NCBI GenBank assembly: GCA_964554665.1
Contig: CAZKPP010000003.1
Span: forward strand, 1 to 64,000
Direction of reading: 5' to 3'
From: UBA3263 sp964554665
Lineage (GTDB): Bacteria; Bacteroidota; Bacteroidia; Bacteroidales; Muribaculaceae
DNA length: 64,000 nt
The position numbers and the translations under genes are program-made. The first letter of the stretch is position 1; the number at the start of each line of letters is the position of its first letter. The notes under the pieces are model-generated. The model did not search any database. It was not told the DNA's origin and saw only the letters and a list, made by a program, of their open reading frames with translations. Shown piece by piece: positions 22,728 to 30,686 of the stretch.

Positions 22728-24448
22728 ATGTGGTTCAGGCGTTCGAGGCGCTGGAAGTCTTCGGTAGTGAAGCCTGCCTGATGAAGATTTTGCGCTTTGT
22801 TGCGGTCTGACAGAAATACGCGTTCTTCGGGCTCGGAGTAGTGTTTCGACGTAAGTGCCTTGGTGCGGTCAACGTCGGGCGACTGAATGCCGGCGATGCT
22901 CAGCAGGGTGGGGGTGTAGCTCTGCGATGAGCTTACCTCGTTATTCTGATGCAGGCGAGCCTGGTTGATGAGCGAGGGGTCGCGGTGCTGCAGTTTCGGG
23001 GTCATGTAAACAATCATCGGCACGTGGAGCTGGAAGTAGGTCGGAGTGGGCGACGCGTGGAGGAACCGCGAGCGGGCATCGTCGAAAATATCTTCGCCAT
23101 GGTCCGAGGCATAAACCATGCCGCCTACGCAGTTGATTGAGTCGAGGCGCTCAATGATGTTGTAGAGCAGATTGTCGGTGTGGCGTATGGAGTTATCGTA
23201 GGCGTTTACAAGCTGGCCGCGGTTGGCGGCGCCGGCGTCGGCGGTTTTGTCGGGAAGGAAGAAGGCTTCTTCGCGCGGATAGCGGTCTACGTAGTTGAAA
23301 TGCGAACCGTATTGGTGGAGCACCACAAGGAGCTTGGTGTCGTCCTGAGTCAGCAGCGAATCAAGCTGTGCGAGCATGTCGCAGTCATAGAACCCTTCAA
23401 CTATTTCGCCGGGCTGAGGCTCGCGCACAAAGATTGTGGTGTCGGCTTCCTCGCCGAAGTAGTCGATATAAGAGTGGTTGCGGCACTGCATGGAAATATA
23501 GGCGGTTTTGAATCCGGCCTCCTTGAAGGCGGTGATAACCGATTTGCTTTCGTTGATTTTATTGTCGAAGTTTTCAGCGGTGAGGTTCGACAGCAGCAGA
23601 GGCACGGCTTTGTGGGTGGTGTTGCTTTCCGAGAAAGTTTTGCCGAAGCCGGTAATTGTGCCTGCGGGCAGCGAGCAGAGGCGGGGGGTGGTGAAGCGGT
23701 CGTAGCCGAAAAACTGCCAGTTGTCGGCGCGCGATGTTTCGCCAACCACTGCAACGTAGACCTCGCGGAGATTATCCGGGCGGGTAGAGTGGGCGTGGTA
23801 TGTGGCGTCGCTGCTTGTGTCGAAATATCTGGCCGAAGTGTGGGCGCGGGTAACGGCCGTTGACAGGTTGGCGAGAACGTTTACGGGATAGAGGTCTTCG
23901 TCGATGCTGTAGTAAGGTTCTTCAAGAATGCAGGCGCCGGTTACTATGGCTCCGCTTACGCTCAGAAGCATTGCGGTGGTGCGGAAACGGTTGAGGGTGC
24001 GGTCAGAAGTCCTTACCTTTTTAACCATGCAGACTATTGCCAGAACAATCACCGGCAGATAGAGGGCAACCACGGTGGCGATTGCCGGGCCGAGATTATC
24101 GAGCAGCTCGCCGGCTTCGGAGGGGTTGGTTGTGGCAACGTTGAGAAACATGTCAACGCCGATAATCGAGCCGTCGGCATAGAGAAAGAGCAAAACAATC
24201 TGAAATGCCGCAAGAACCATAAAGGGGAGCAGCCAAAGAACATTCGACCCCGGGCGATTGCGCCAGGTGAGCAAAAATACCAGAATGCCGGCCGGTAAGA
24301 GGATGTTGGCCCCGGCTTCGAGCAGCGTGAAGTGGCCCATGATGCTCAATGCCACGTTGGGGATAATGAGTACTGCAATGGTGAGAATAATCAATACTCG
24401 TGCGAGTATGGCATTCGTTGATGAATTGTTTTTGTCAGAATGCTTCAT
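22724..24448 (-). CDS. phosphoethanolamine transferase (EptA-like, sulfatase superfamily)
   Basis: An inner-membrane enzyme of 574 residues: about five N-terminal transmembrane segments (about 15-170), then a periplasmic alkaline-phosphatase-fold domain. The nucleophile is Thr238 in VGETSRADNW; metal ligands follow, including SDHGED. Family members transfer phosphoethanolamine to lipid A or other glycans, altering surface charge and resistance to cationic peptides. Its start overlaps the upstream Omp85-like gene by 14 bases, so the two are co-translated. The stop codon shares bases with the convergent ABC-F stop (TTAA). Confidence 0.92.
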   Translation of the reverse strand: MKHSDKNNSSTNAILARVLIILTIAVLIIPNVALSIMGHFTLLEAGANILLPAGILVFLLTWRNRPGSNVLWLLPFMVLAAFQIVLLFLYADGSIIGVDMFLNVATTNPSEAGELLDNLGPAIATVVALYLPVIVLAIVCMVKKVRTSDRTLNRFRTTAMLLSVSGAIVTGACILEEPYYSIDEDLYPVNVLANLSTAVTRAHTSARYFDTSSDATYHAHSTRPDNLREVYVAVVGETSRADNWQFFGYDRFTTPRLCSLPAGTITGFGKTFSESNTTHKAVPLLLSNLTAENFDNKINESKSVITAFKEAGFKTAYISMQCRNHSYIDYFGEEADTTIFVREPQPGEIVEGFYDCDMLAQLDSLLTQDDTKLLVVLHQYGSHFNYVDRYPREEAFFLPDKTADAGAANRGQLVNAYDNSIRHTDNLLYNIIERLDSINCVGGMVYASDHGEDIFDDARSRFLHASPTPTYFQLHVPMIVYMTPKLQHRDPSLINQARLHQNNEVSSSQSYTPTLLSIAGIQSPDVDRTKALTSKHYSEPEERVFLSDRNKAQNLHQAGFTTEDFQRLERLNHI

Positions 24449-25586
24449 TGATGCTGAATACTAAACCGTTTTGATCCTGGCCGAAACCGTAGTCGACCCT
24501 TACGTTAACTCTATGTTTGAACTCCCAGCGGATGCCTACGCCGGCATTCCAGAGAGCGTGACCTTTAAATATCATTCGGGGTTTGGCAAACACTTCGCCT
24601 ACGCCGCCCCAGACCACGGCACCGAAGCGGCGCCACACGTGCTGGCGAAGTTCTACGCACACTTCGGCGGCACACTTGTCGTTATATCTGCCTTCCCAGT
24701 AGCCGCGCATTGAGCTTGAACCACCCAAAACCGACATCATGCCCCAGGGGGTGTCGCCGTAGGTCATGCGCATGTGCATGTTGGTTGCCATAACGCCGCC
24801 TTTCCAGAGGGGGGTGTAGAAGTTAAAGGTGCCTTCGGTTGCCGAAAAAGCATATTGGTTGCCCATAAACTTGGGGGCGAAGCTTTGGTCGAGTCTGAAG
24901 TATAGGCCTTCGTAGGCGTTGTAGACGTTATCGCGGGTGTCAACAACCAGGCTTACGCCCCAAAGGTCGGTGAAAGTGCGGCGTTTCTGATAGTCCCAGA
25001 GCTGGGCGTCGGGTCGGTTTTTGGCGTCGAAGTAGGCCAGGTCGATAACCGGACCCATGTAGACGGGCGATTCGCCGAGGCGGAACAGTGCGGCCAGGTT
25101 GCCCTTGGCGGTCCATTTTTTGTAGTTGACCATAAGGTCGTTGTTGTGGTTCTGAGCGTAACCTATGCCCCAGTAGCGGTCGGGCTGCGACGAAAAGTAA
25201 ATGTCGTAGTAGAGCCAGATGCGGTCGCCTTTGAAATAGCTGGAGCCGTCGATGCCGACTTTGTAGTAGCCGGTAATGGACGCGTCGCCGTAGAGGCTGA
25301 ACTGCGAGGCGGGGCTGATGGTGTCGTTGAGGTCGCGGTGATAAATGCCGGCGGCAACAAGGCCGATGCCGAATTTGGTATCCTGCGAGTAGTATGGTCC
25401 GCCTATAATGCTGAAATCAAGCTTTTTGGCGGGCTTTACGTCGTTTGAGCCATCGAAGTAGTCAAGAACTTTCTGAACGATGTTCTTTTTGGGTGCGGGG
25501 GTGATAACCGCGGTGCTATCGGTCTGGGCGCCGGCCAAGAGTCCTATAGCAGACATGCATAATGTAATAAAATATTTCTTTACCAC
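24435..25586 (-). CDS. Omp85-like surface-antigen barrel (BamA/TamA family, no POTRA)
   Basis: The 383-residue exported barrel has a signal peptide (MVKKYFITLCMSAIGLLAGA), a short linker, then strands typical of the Bac_surface_Ag domain, including VVDTRDNVYNAYEGLYF and GGSSSMRGYWEGRYND, which corresponds to the conserved RGF/Y loop of Omp85 proteins. No POTRA domain is present, so it is a short patatin-less, POTRA-less member. It precedes and overlaps the phosphoethanolamine transferase gene, hinting at a joint role in outer-membrane surface maintenance; that is inference. Confidence 0.85.
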   Translation of the reverse strand: MVKKYFITLCMSAIGLLAGAQTDSTAVITPAPKKNIVQKVLDYFDGSNDVKPAKKLDFSIIGGPYYSQDTKFGIGLVAAGIYHRDLNDTISPASQFSLYGDASITGYYKVGIDGSSYFKGDRIWLYYDIYFSSQPDRYWGIGYAQNHNNDLMVNYKKWTAKGNLAALFRLGESPVYMGPVIDLAYFDAKNRPDAQLWDYQKRRTFTDLWGVSLVVDTRDNVYNAYEGLYFRLDQSFAPKFMGNQYAFSATEGTFNFYTPLWKGGVMATNMHMRMTYGDTPWGMMSVLGGSSSMRGYWEGRYNDKCAAEVCVELRQHVWRRFGAVVWGGVGEVFAKPRMIFKGHALWNAGVGIRWEFKHRVNVRVDYGFGQDQNGLVFSINEAF

Positions 25587-25611
25587 GGTTGAAACGATAA
25601 TAATAGTAGTG

Positions 25612-25650
25612 AAAACTGCAGAACGAAACTATTTTTCGCCCTGCAGTTTT
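25612..25650 (-). terminator. intrinsic terminator after porU
   Basis: Read on the minus strand: outer stem AAAACTGCAG/CTGCAGTTTT (arms at 25641-25650 and 25612-25621), two G-T wobble pairs, inner stem CGAAA/TTTCG, 5-base loop, ending in TTTT. It lies 25 bases after the porU stop. Confidence 0.82.
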
Positions 25651-25675
25651 ATAACGCTTCAGCTGTGGAAATGGT

Positions 25676-28600
25676 TCAATGAACCACGAACTGAACTTTC
25701 TGTGTAGCCGATGCTGCGGAATTGGAGCGTACCTGAACGAAAGCGCGGTATGCTCCGGCGTTGAGATTGGCCGTGTAGGCAGGTCCGGTGAATACCTCGT
25801 TGAGCACCAGGTCGCCATGGAGGTTCTCAACAATGAGACGGTGGGTGGCACTGTTGATTTCGGTTGCGATTTCAAAGTTTACGGTGCCTTCCTCAACTGC
25901 GGCCGACAGGGTAGCTTCCGGAGTGTTGTCGATCATGAAATAGAGGGTTTCTTCCGCCCAGTTATCGTCGGCGTCGAGAACGGCCAGATTTGCCTCGTGG
26001 TTGCCGAACTCGAGTTGCGAGGTGGTGTAGTTCATGCGGAACTTGCCGTTGCCAATGGGGGTAACAAGGTTGGAAACATTATCTTGAGCCTTTCCGTCGA
26101 TGGTGAGTTTAACGGGGTTGACAAGAGCGTTGGAGTAGGCTATGCCGGCGGGCGATTCAATGGTGGCGGTCAGCGTTGCTTTGTGTTTGTGCGAAGCTGA
26201 TGCTTCGGAGATTGCAACTTCAAACGATTCGATAAATACCGGCTGATTGGTGGTTGAGGCTGCGGTGCCTGCCTCTACAAAGTCAATGCCCTTAACGTAG
26301 CCGAGGCCGCGGTTGGTTGCGTCGGTGGAGTAGACGTAGGCCTGTATGCGGTGGTTGGCGGGGTTGGAGGTCGAAGGAGCGATTGCGTCAACCGAGAAGC
26401 GGCCGTTTTTGACATCGGCGGTTATCTGGCCGATAATCTCCTGGTCGATTTCCATGGAGGCGATGTAGCCGGGATTGTTCGACGGGTTGGTTTTGTTAAC
26501 GTTGGCCTTTTCTTCGGGGGTGTCGTAGATGGTCAGCACGACGGTGCCGTTGAAGTTCGAGTCAAAGTTGCCGTTGAGGTCGGTTACGCGTCCCGAAATG
26601 GTTGTCGGGGCAATGAAGCTCATGCTGTTGTTGGCAATCGGGTCGATTTCAACGGCGTTTGTGGCACTGTAAACAGGCATCATCGGGTCACCGATGTAGT
26701 TATAGTTCAGAGTGTTGCAGATAGACTTGCGATATGACGCCATGCGGTCGTTGAAGCGCCATACGGCATCGCACCATACTTTGCCGAAGGGGGTGTTGTT
26801 TTCGGCAACATCCATGCAATAGGCAATTTCGCGGCCCAGCTCGGTGTTGTTTTCAGGGAACACTTCGCGGCCGGAACCGATAACGCCTACGGGGCCACCG
26901 TTGGGGTTGCTAAGCAGGTTGCCCGAAAGAGTTTTGGTGTAGATGTCGACGGCTGCTACGTGACACGATGCAAAATACATGAACGGAGTGTGGGCCGGGC
27001 CCTTGACGTCGAGCGACGACTGCAGGTTCAGCATCGGGTCGCGGGCAGTGGTGGAGCCGGAGATGCCGGTGGCGGTGCCGTGTCCGAAGAAGGCATAGAA
27101 TTGTGCGCCGCGGGCCAGGGTGCTGTTCTGAATCTTGCGGGTGATAACATTGTTGTCGGCCGAGAAGAGGTTTGAAGCGCAGCGGTTAATGGTAATCGTG
27201 GTGCCGTGCTTTTCGGTGTTCATGGCCTCAAGCATCTGCTCGCCGTCGCTCATGTGGGTGCGCGACTTTTCGGTGGGCGTCGAATAGTCTGAAGCAACGA
27301 TAATGTTGCCCAGAGCGGGATAGGTGGGCAGATTGGTGAGGTAGTATTCAGCCTTTTTATAATAGTCGTTGATTTCCGATGCGTCTTTGAAGGGCAGACG
27401 GCCTACGCCGGCAATCGGCGGGTTGGAGAATACGCAGAAGGTGCTGTGGCGCTCAAGCCAGGGGTTTGAGGTCTTGGGCTCGCCGGCCGACACAAAGTAA
27501 ACGTCTGATGAGTAGTTGGTGGTTATGTTTCGGGCCAGGCTCGGTTCCTCGCACTGAGCGGTAACAACGTAGGGCATGTTGTCGCCCACAAGGTCTTTAT
27601 TGTTAAAGGTGGCGGGGCCGAGCAGGAGCACGCCGCGCAGCTTCGAGCCGTTGCGTTCGTTAAGATGAGTAACAAAGCGGCGAACAGCTTCGGGCGATGT
27701 GTTGCCTGAGCCGTATTCGTTGAAAATCTTTGCCTGGTCAACAACGGCAACTTCCAGTCCCTGAACGCGTTCGTGGAAGTCTGCAATCTGATATGCGCTG
27801 TTGAGCAGCGGAGTGGAGGTTACGATCAGCATGTCGGGTACCTGCATGGAGTGGAGGTTCTGGTTGGCGACATGGCCGATAATTTCGGGCGAGGGTTGCT
27901 CGGCGGTAACGTCGAAGGCAACCACTTCGTTGGCATAGCCGGAGGCTACGGCAGGCAGGGTGCCATAGAATTTGTCGTCGCTCTGGTTGAGGGCGATTTC
28001 CTTGATTTCAGAGGGGTTGGTAACGTTCCAGACTTTCCAGTTCTTGTTGTCGATACCCGAAAGTTCGAAAGTTGCGGCCTTGGTTTCGTTAAGGAAGTAC
28101 ATCATTGACTGCGGACGCACGCCAACGTTGTTCGACCTGTTGTATTTAACAAAGAAGAAGTCGAGAGCACAGGGTTTCTGCTGGTTGCCGTTTTCGGGAA
28201 TTTTAAAGGTTACGGTGTGGGTCTGCGACTCGGTGGTCATCGGCATGGTGAATTCCTGGGAGCGGAATTCGGGGGTGAGGACTTCTTTTTGGAGCAGCAG
28301 GTTGGGCTTGGAGCCGTCGGACGAAATGTTTTCGATGCCTTCCGAGAAGTAGGCCACCATGGTGTTGGCAACGTCTGTGTTTGACGGTGCCATGTAGGCG
28401 CCGAACAGCAGCGTAGCGTCGGGCGAAGCCAGATGGCTCACCGTAAACGGATGTGTAACGCCGTTGGTTTTGGTAATGGTTGCGGGTTCCAGGAATATTG
28501 TGCCGGCCTCGGTGAGCGAGGTGGCGTCGTCTTCGTGGTAGTAAACGGCCTTGTGGCTGGTAAGCGCGCCGTCGGTAGATTTCGGAGCGGCTATGGTCGA

Positions 28601-29044
28601 AAACGAAGCCGGGCCGGAGTGCACATCGGAGATAAAATATGTGGCGCCGATGCTGTTGATGTGGCGCAGACGCTTGGCGGCATCGTTGGCGGTAAACTTG
28701 GTGCGCCAGGCTTCGGGGTTGAAGTCGTAGTTGTCGGCCAGGTAAAATACAATTTTCTGTTGCTCGGGAATGTTGACGGTGTGAATCGGCTTGAGGTCGC
28801 CGGGAATAACGTTAAACGAGCAACTTACGAGCAGGCTCGGCGCATAACCGAAAACTTTAACTGCCGCGGGGTCGGAATATCCGAGTTGTTTGAGTTCATC
28901 GTAGGTGAGCTGATAAACGCCGTCGGACATTACACGAATCTTTGTCCAATTACCCTCCGACATAATCGAAGTCGCCGGCATATTGGAGGCAGATGCGCAG
29001 AGTCCGAGAGTCAGACAGCAGGCCAGGTATAGTGCTTTTTTCAT
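25676..29044 (-). CDS. porU: type IX secretion system sortase PorU
   Basis: The 1122-residue C25 (gingipain-like) peptidase removes the C-terminal signal of T9SS cargo and attaches the cargo to A-LPS at the cell surface. A signal peptide (MKKALYLACCLTLGLCASA) is followed by an N-terminal beta region, the caspase-like domain (about 400-790) and C-terminal Ig-like domains. Catalytic residues are His655 in FFGHGTATG and Cys694 in YFASCHVAAVD; the family block GVGRLPFKDASEI is at about 547-558. The three secreted proteins at 6050-10661 carry plausible T9SS tails and would be its substrates. A terminator follows. It begins 27 bases after the FAH-like gene. Confidence 0.94.
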   Translation of the reverse strand: MKKALYLACCLTLGLCASASNMPATSIMSEGNWTKIRVMSDGVYQLTYDELKQLGYSDPAAVKVFGYAPSLLVSCSFNVIPGDLKPIHTVNIPEQQKIVFYLADNYDFNPEAWRTKFTANDAAKRLRHINSIGATYFISDVHSGPASFSTIAAPKSTDGALTSHKAVYYHEDDATSLTEAGTIFLEPATITKTNGVTHPFTVSHLASPDATLLFGAYMAPSNTDVANTMVAYFSEGIENISSDGSKPNLLLQKEVLTPEFRSQEFTMPMTTESQTHTVTFKIPENGNQQKPCALDFFFVKYNRSNNVGVRPQSMMYFLNETKAATFELSGIDNKNWKVWNVTNPSEIKEIALNQSDDKFYGTLPAVASGYANEVVAFDVTAEQPSPEIIGHVANQNLHSMQVPDMLIVTSTPLLNSAYQIADFHERVQGLEVAVVDQAKIFNEYGSGNTSPEAVRRFVTHLNERNGSKLRGVLLLGPATFNNKDLVGDNMPYVVTAQCEEPSLARNITTNYSSDVYFVSAGEPKTSNPWLERHSTFCVFSNPPIAGVGRLPFKDASEINDYYKKAEYYLTNLPTYPALGNIIVASDYSTPTEKSRTHMSDGEQMLEAMNTEKHGTTITINRCASNLFSADNNVITRKIQNSTLARGAQFYAFFGHGTATGISGSTTARDPMLNLQSSLDVKGPAHTPFMYFASCHVAAVDIYTKTLSGNLLSNPNGGPVGVIGSGREVFPENNTELGREIAYCMDVAENNTPFGKVWCDAVWRFNDRMASYRKSICNTLNYNYIGDPMMPVYSATNAVEIDPIANNSMSFIAPTTISGRVTDLNGNFDSNFNGTVVLTIYDTPEEKANVNKTNPSNNPGYIASMEIDQEIIGQITADVKNGRFSVDAIAPSTSNPANHRIQAYVYSTDATNRGLGYVKGIDFVEAGTAASTTNQPVFIESFEVAISEASASHKHKATLTATIESPAGIAYSNALVNPVKLTIDGKAQDNVSNLVTPIGNGKFRMNYTTSQLEFGNHEANLAVLDADDNWAEETLYFMIDNTPEATLSAAVEEGTVNFEIATEINSATHRLIVENLHGDLVLNEVFTGPAYTANLNAGAYRAFVQVRSNSAASATQKVQFVVH

Positions 29045-29071
29045 GAGGCGAAAGATATGTAAAGTGATTGG

Positions 29072-29527
29072 CTATTTAATATTAAAGTTTAAAACTTCTT
29101 CGTTGTTGAGTGTATTTGCTATGTGTTGGTTTATATTTATCGGTGTTGCAGGGTCGGGGAGAGTGTAAGCTATAATATCGCCGGTTTTCATTGTTGACCA
29201 TGCTGAGGTTTTTGCGAGCAAGTCGGCCGCTCGGTCGGGCAGCTGCTCTATGGGCAGCCATTTTCCGCATACCACTGCGCCGTCCATAAAGTCGAGGCAG
29301 TCGAATCTGTCGGCCTCGGGCACCCAAATCAGGGTCATGGCGTCGAAATGGCGCGGGGCGAACTTCGGCGGCACGTTTTTGCCGAGTTTGCCAACCCTGA
29401 AGCCGAGCGCAAACCGTCCCCGCCAGTTTTCGCCGCTGTCGGGCAAAAACCAAGGCTGAAGGTTACGGCCGATTGCCGAATCGGCAATCAGACGCAGTGT
29501 GTTATCGGTTTCCAGCAGGAGTTTCAA
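29072..29527 (-). CDS. shortened FAH-fold protein lacking metal ligands
   Basis: The 151-residue protein follows the small fumarylacetoacetate-hydrolase family over its length: LRLIADSAIGRNLQPWFLPD, then FRVGKLGKNVPPKFAPRHFD, the DGAVVCGKWLP element, and a C-terminus (KTGDIIAYTLPDP...LNFNIK) that matches the end of FAH proteins. Functional members are about 200 residues and have an ExE metal-binding pair where this has RFALGF; the N-terminal 40 residues are also missing. It is therefore probably not catalytic in the usual way, or is decaying. It is intact (no stop or frameshift), has its own -7 box at 29555-29562, and precedes porU, perhaps as a leader gene. The assignment rests on remembered homologues. 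Confidence 0.7.
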   Translation of the reverse strand: MKLLLETDNTLRLIADSAIGRNLQPWFLPDSGENWRGRFALGFRVGKLGKNVPPKFAPRHFDAMTLIWVPEADRFDCLDFMDGAVVCGKWLPIEQLPDRAADLLAKTSAWSTMKTGDIIAYTLPDPATPININQHIANTLNNEEVLNFNIK

Positions 29528-29554
29528 TTCTTTTTACCGTAGGTATATATAGCG

Positions 29555-29562
29555 CAAAATTA
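29555..29562 (-). promoter_or_regulatory. -7 element for the FAH-like gene and porU
   Basis: TAATTTTG on the minus strand, within an A/T-rich stretch between the acyltransferase stop and the FAH-like ATG at 29527. A weak -33 (GTTG) lies about 20 bases upstream. Confidence 0.55.
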
Positions 29563-29586
29563 CGAAAAAAATTGCAAATACGCAAC

Positions 29587-30597
29587 TTATTTGTATTTAT
29601 TCACAATCGGAGTCTCAAAATATTTCTTGCTCAGCCATGCCAGAGCGGCGAGTAAAGGTATGGAAATGCAGTATTCAAGGCCAAGTGGCAAGTGGATGTT
29701 GAAAAAGTCTAAAATGGCGCGTGAGCCGTGAATCCACGGGTAGTGGAGAATATAGAAACCGAAAGAAACGTTGCCTAAGGCAAGGAGCGGCTTGGAGTGG
29801 AGAACGCGGGTGGTCAGGCAGTTGGTGTTTTCAATTGCAGTCAGAATCAGCAGCAGCGCGAAAACCGACGGCCACCAGTAGGAGCTTAAGGTGAACCTGG
29901 GCGAAACCGAGGGCGCGAGCATCAGCAGCGCGAACATTGCCGCGAGGATGCCGATAACTGCCAGGTCGGCCACGACGGGCGATTTTATGGAAACTTTGCG
30001 ATAGTGGCAAACGAATGCCAACACTATTCCGCACAGATATGTTGCGAACTGCATGGGCGGAAAAATATAGATCATTCCGTGCACATAGGGCTCCGGCACG
30101 TAGATCGTGACCAGAAAGTAGCATATCAGATACGAGGCCATGAACGCCGCAAAAGCTCGCGGCTTATTGTATGCGAGCCGGAAGGTTGGCAGAAACGCCA
30201 GGTAGCAGAACATTATGGAGCTGATGAACCATGTTGGCGGATTGCCGGAGAAGTAGTAAGTAATGTTCGGAATCCAGCTCTGAATCATAAGAATGTCAGC
30301 CACTGTGGGCTTAATACCTTGACGAAATCCGTTGACGGCCAGGGCAAGAAACAGGCCCACAAGGTAGAGAGGGTAGAGCTGAACCAGTCGTCGCCACATA
30401 AATCGGCCCGGTTTTGGCAAATCGTTTCTTTCGGCGCGGCGCAGAAACGACAGGGTAAACACAAAGGCGCTGAGCATCATAAAGCCGGCAATCCTTATGT
30501 CGCCGGAATTAGAGAGCAACCGGCTGTTAAACCCGAAATGTGCTGCTAAAACTGCTATGGCCAGCAAGCCTCGGAGCGATTGAAGATTGTAAATCAT
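29587..30597 (-). CDS. membrane acyltransferase family 3 protein
   Basis: A 336-residue polytopic protein of the Acyl_transf_3/OafA family with about ten transmembrane segments. The N-terminus MIYNLQSLRGLLAIAVLAAHF carries the family LRG-A-hydrophobic-H pattern with the active-site histidine, and the RRLVQLYPLYLVGLF block matches the conserved R-R-x-x-R-x-x-P-x-Y region. Members O-acetylate or otherwise acylate surface polysaccharides. The start is set at 30597 rather than 30609 because the -7 box at 30607-30614 overlaps the upstream Met. It is divergent from gyrB. Confidence 0.88.
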   Translation of the reverse strand: MIYNLQSLRGLLAIAVLAAHFGFNSRLLSNSGDIRIAGFMMLSAFVFTLSFLRRAERNDLPKPGRFMWRRLVQLYPLYLVGLFLALAVNGFRQGIKPTVADILMIQSWIPNITYYFSGNPPTWFISSIMFCYLAFLPTFRLAYNKPRAFAAFMASYLICYFLVTIYVPEPYVHGMIYIFPPMQFATYLCGIVLAFVCHYRKVSIKSPVVADLAVIGILAAMFALLMLAPSVSPRFTLSSYWWPSVFALLLILTAIENTNCLTTRVLHSKPLLALGNVSFGFYILHYPWIHGSRAILDFFNIHLPLGLEYCISIPLLAALAWLSKKYFETPIVNKYK

Positions 30598-30606
30598 TTC
30601 AAGGCG

Positions 30607-30614
30607 CAAAGTTA
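30607..30614 (-). promoter_or_regulatory. -7 element for the acyltransferase gene
   Basis: TAACTTTG on the minus strand, ten bases before the ATG at 30597, so the leader would be only a few bases. No clear TTTG was found 19-20 bases upstream. Confidence 0.5.
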
Positions 30615-30656
30615 CAAAAAAAATGTTGTTAAGCGATGATTTTCGGAAAATTTTCG

Positions 30657-30664
30657 TAAATTTG
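30657..30664 (+). promoter_or_regulatory. -7 element for gyrB
   Basis: TAAATTTG on the plus strand, 22 bases before the gyrB ATG. The -33 region is weak (GATTTTC). It is back-to-back with the acyltransferase -7 box. Confidence 0.6.
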
Positions 30665-30686
30665 CAGTCAGAAACAATTCGATTTT

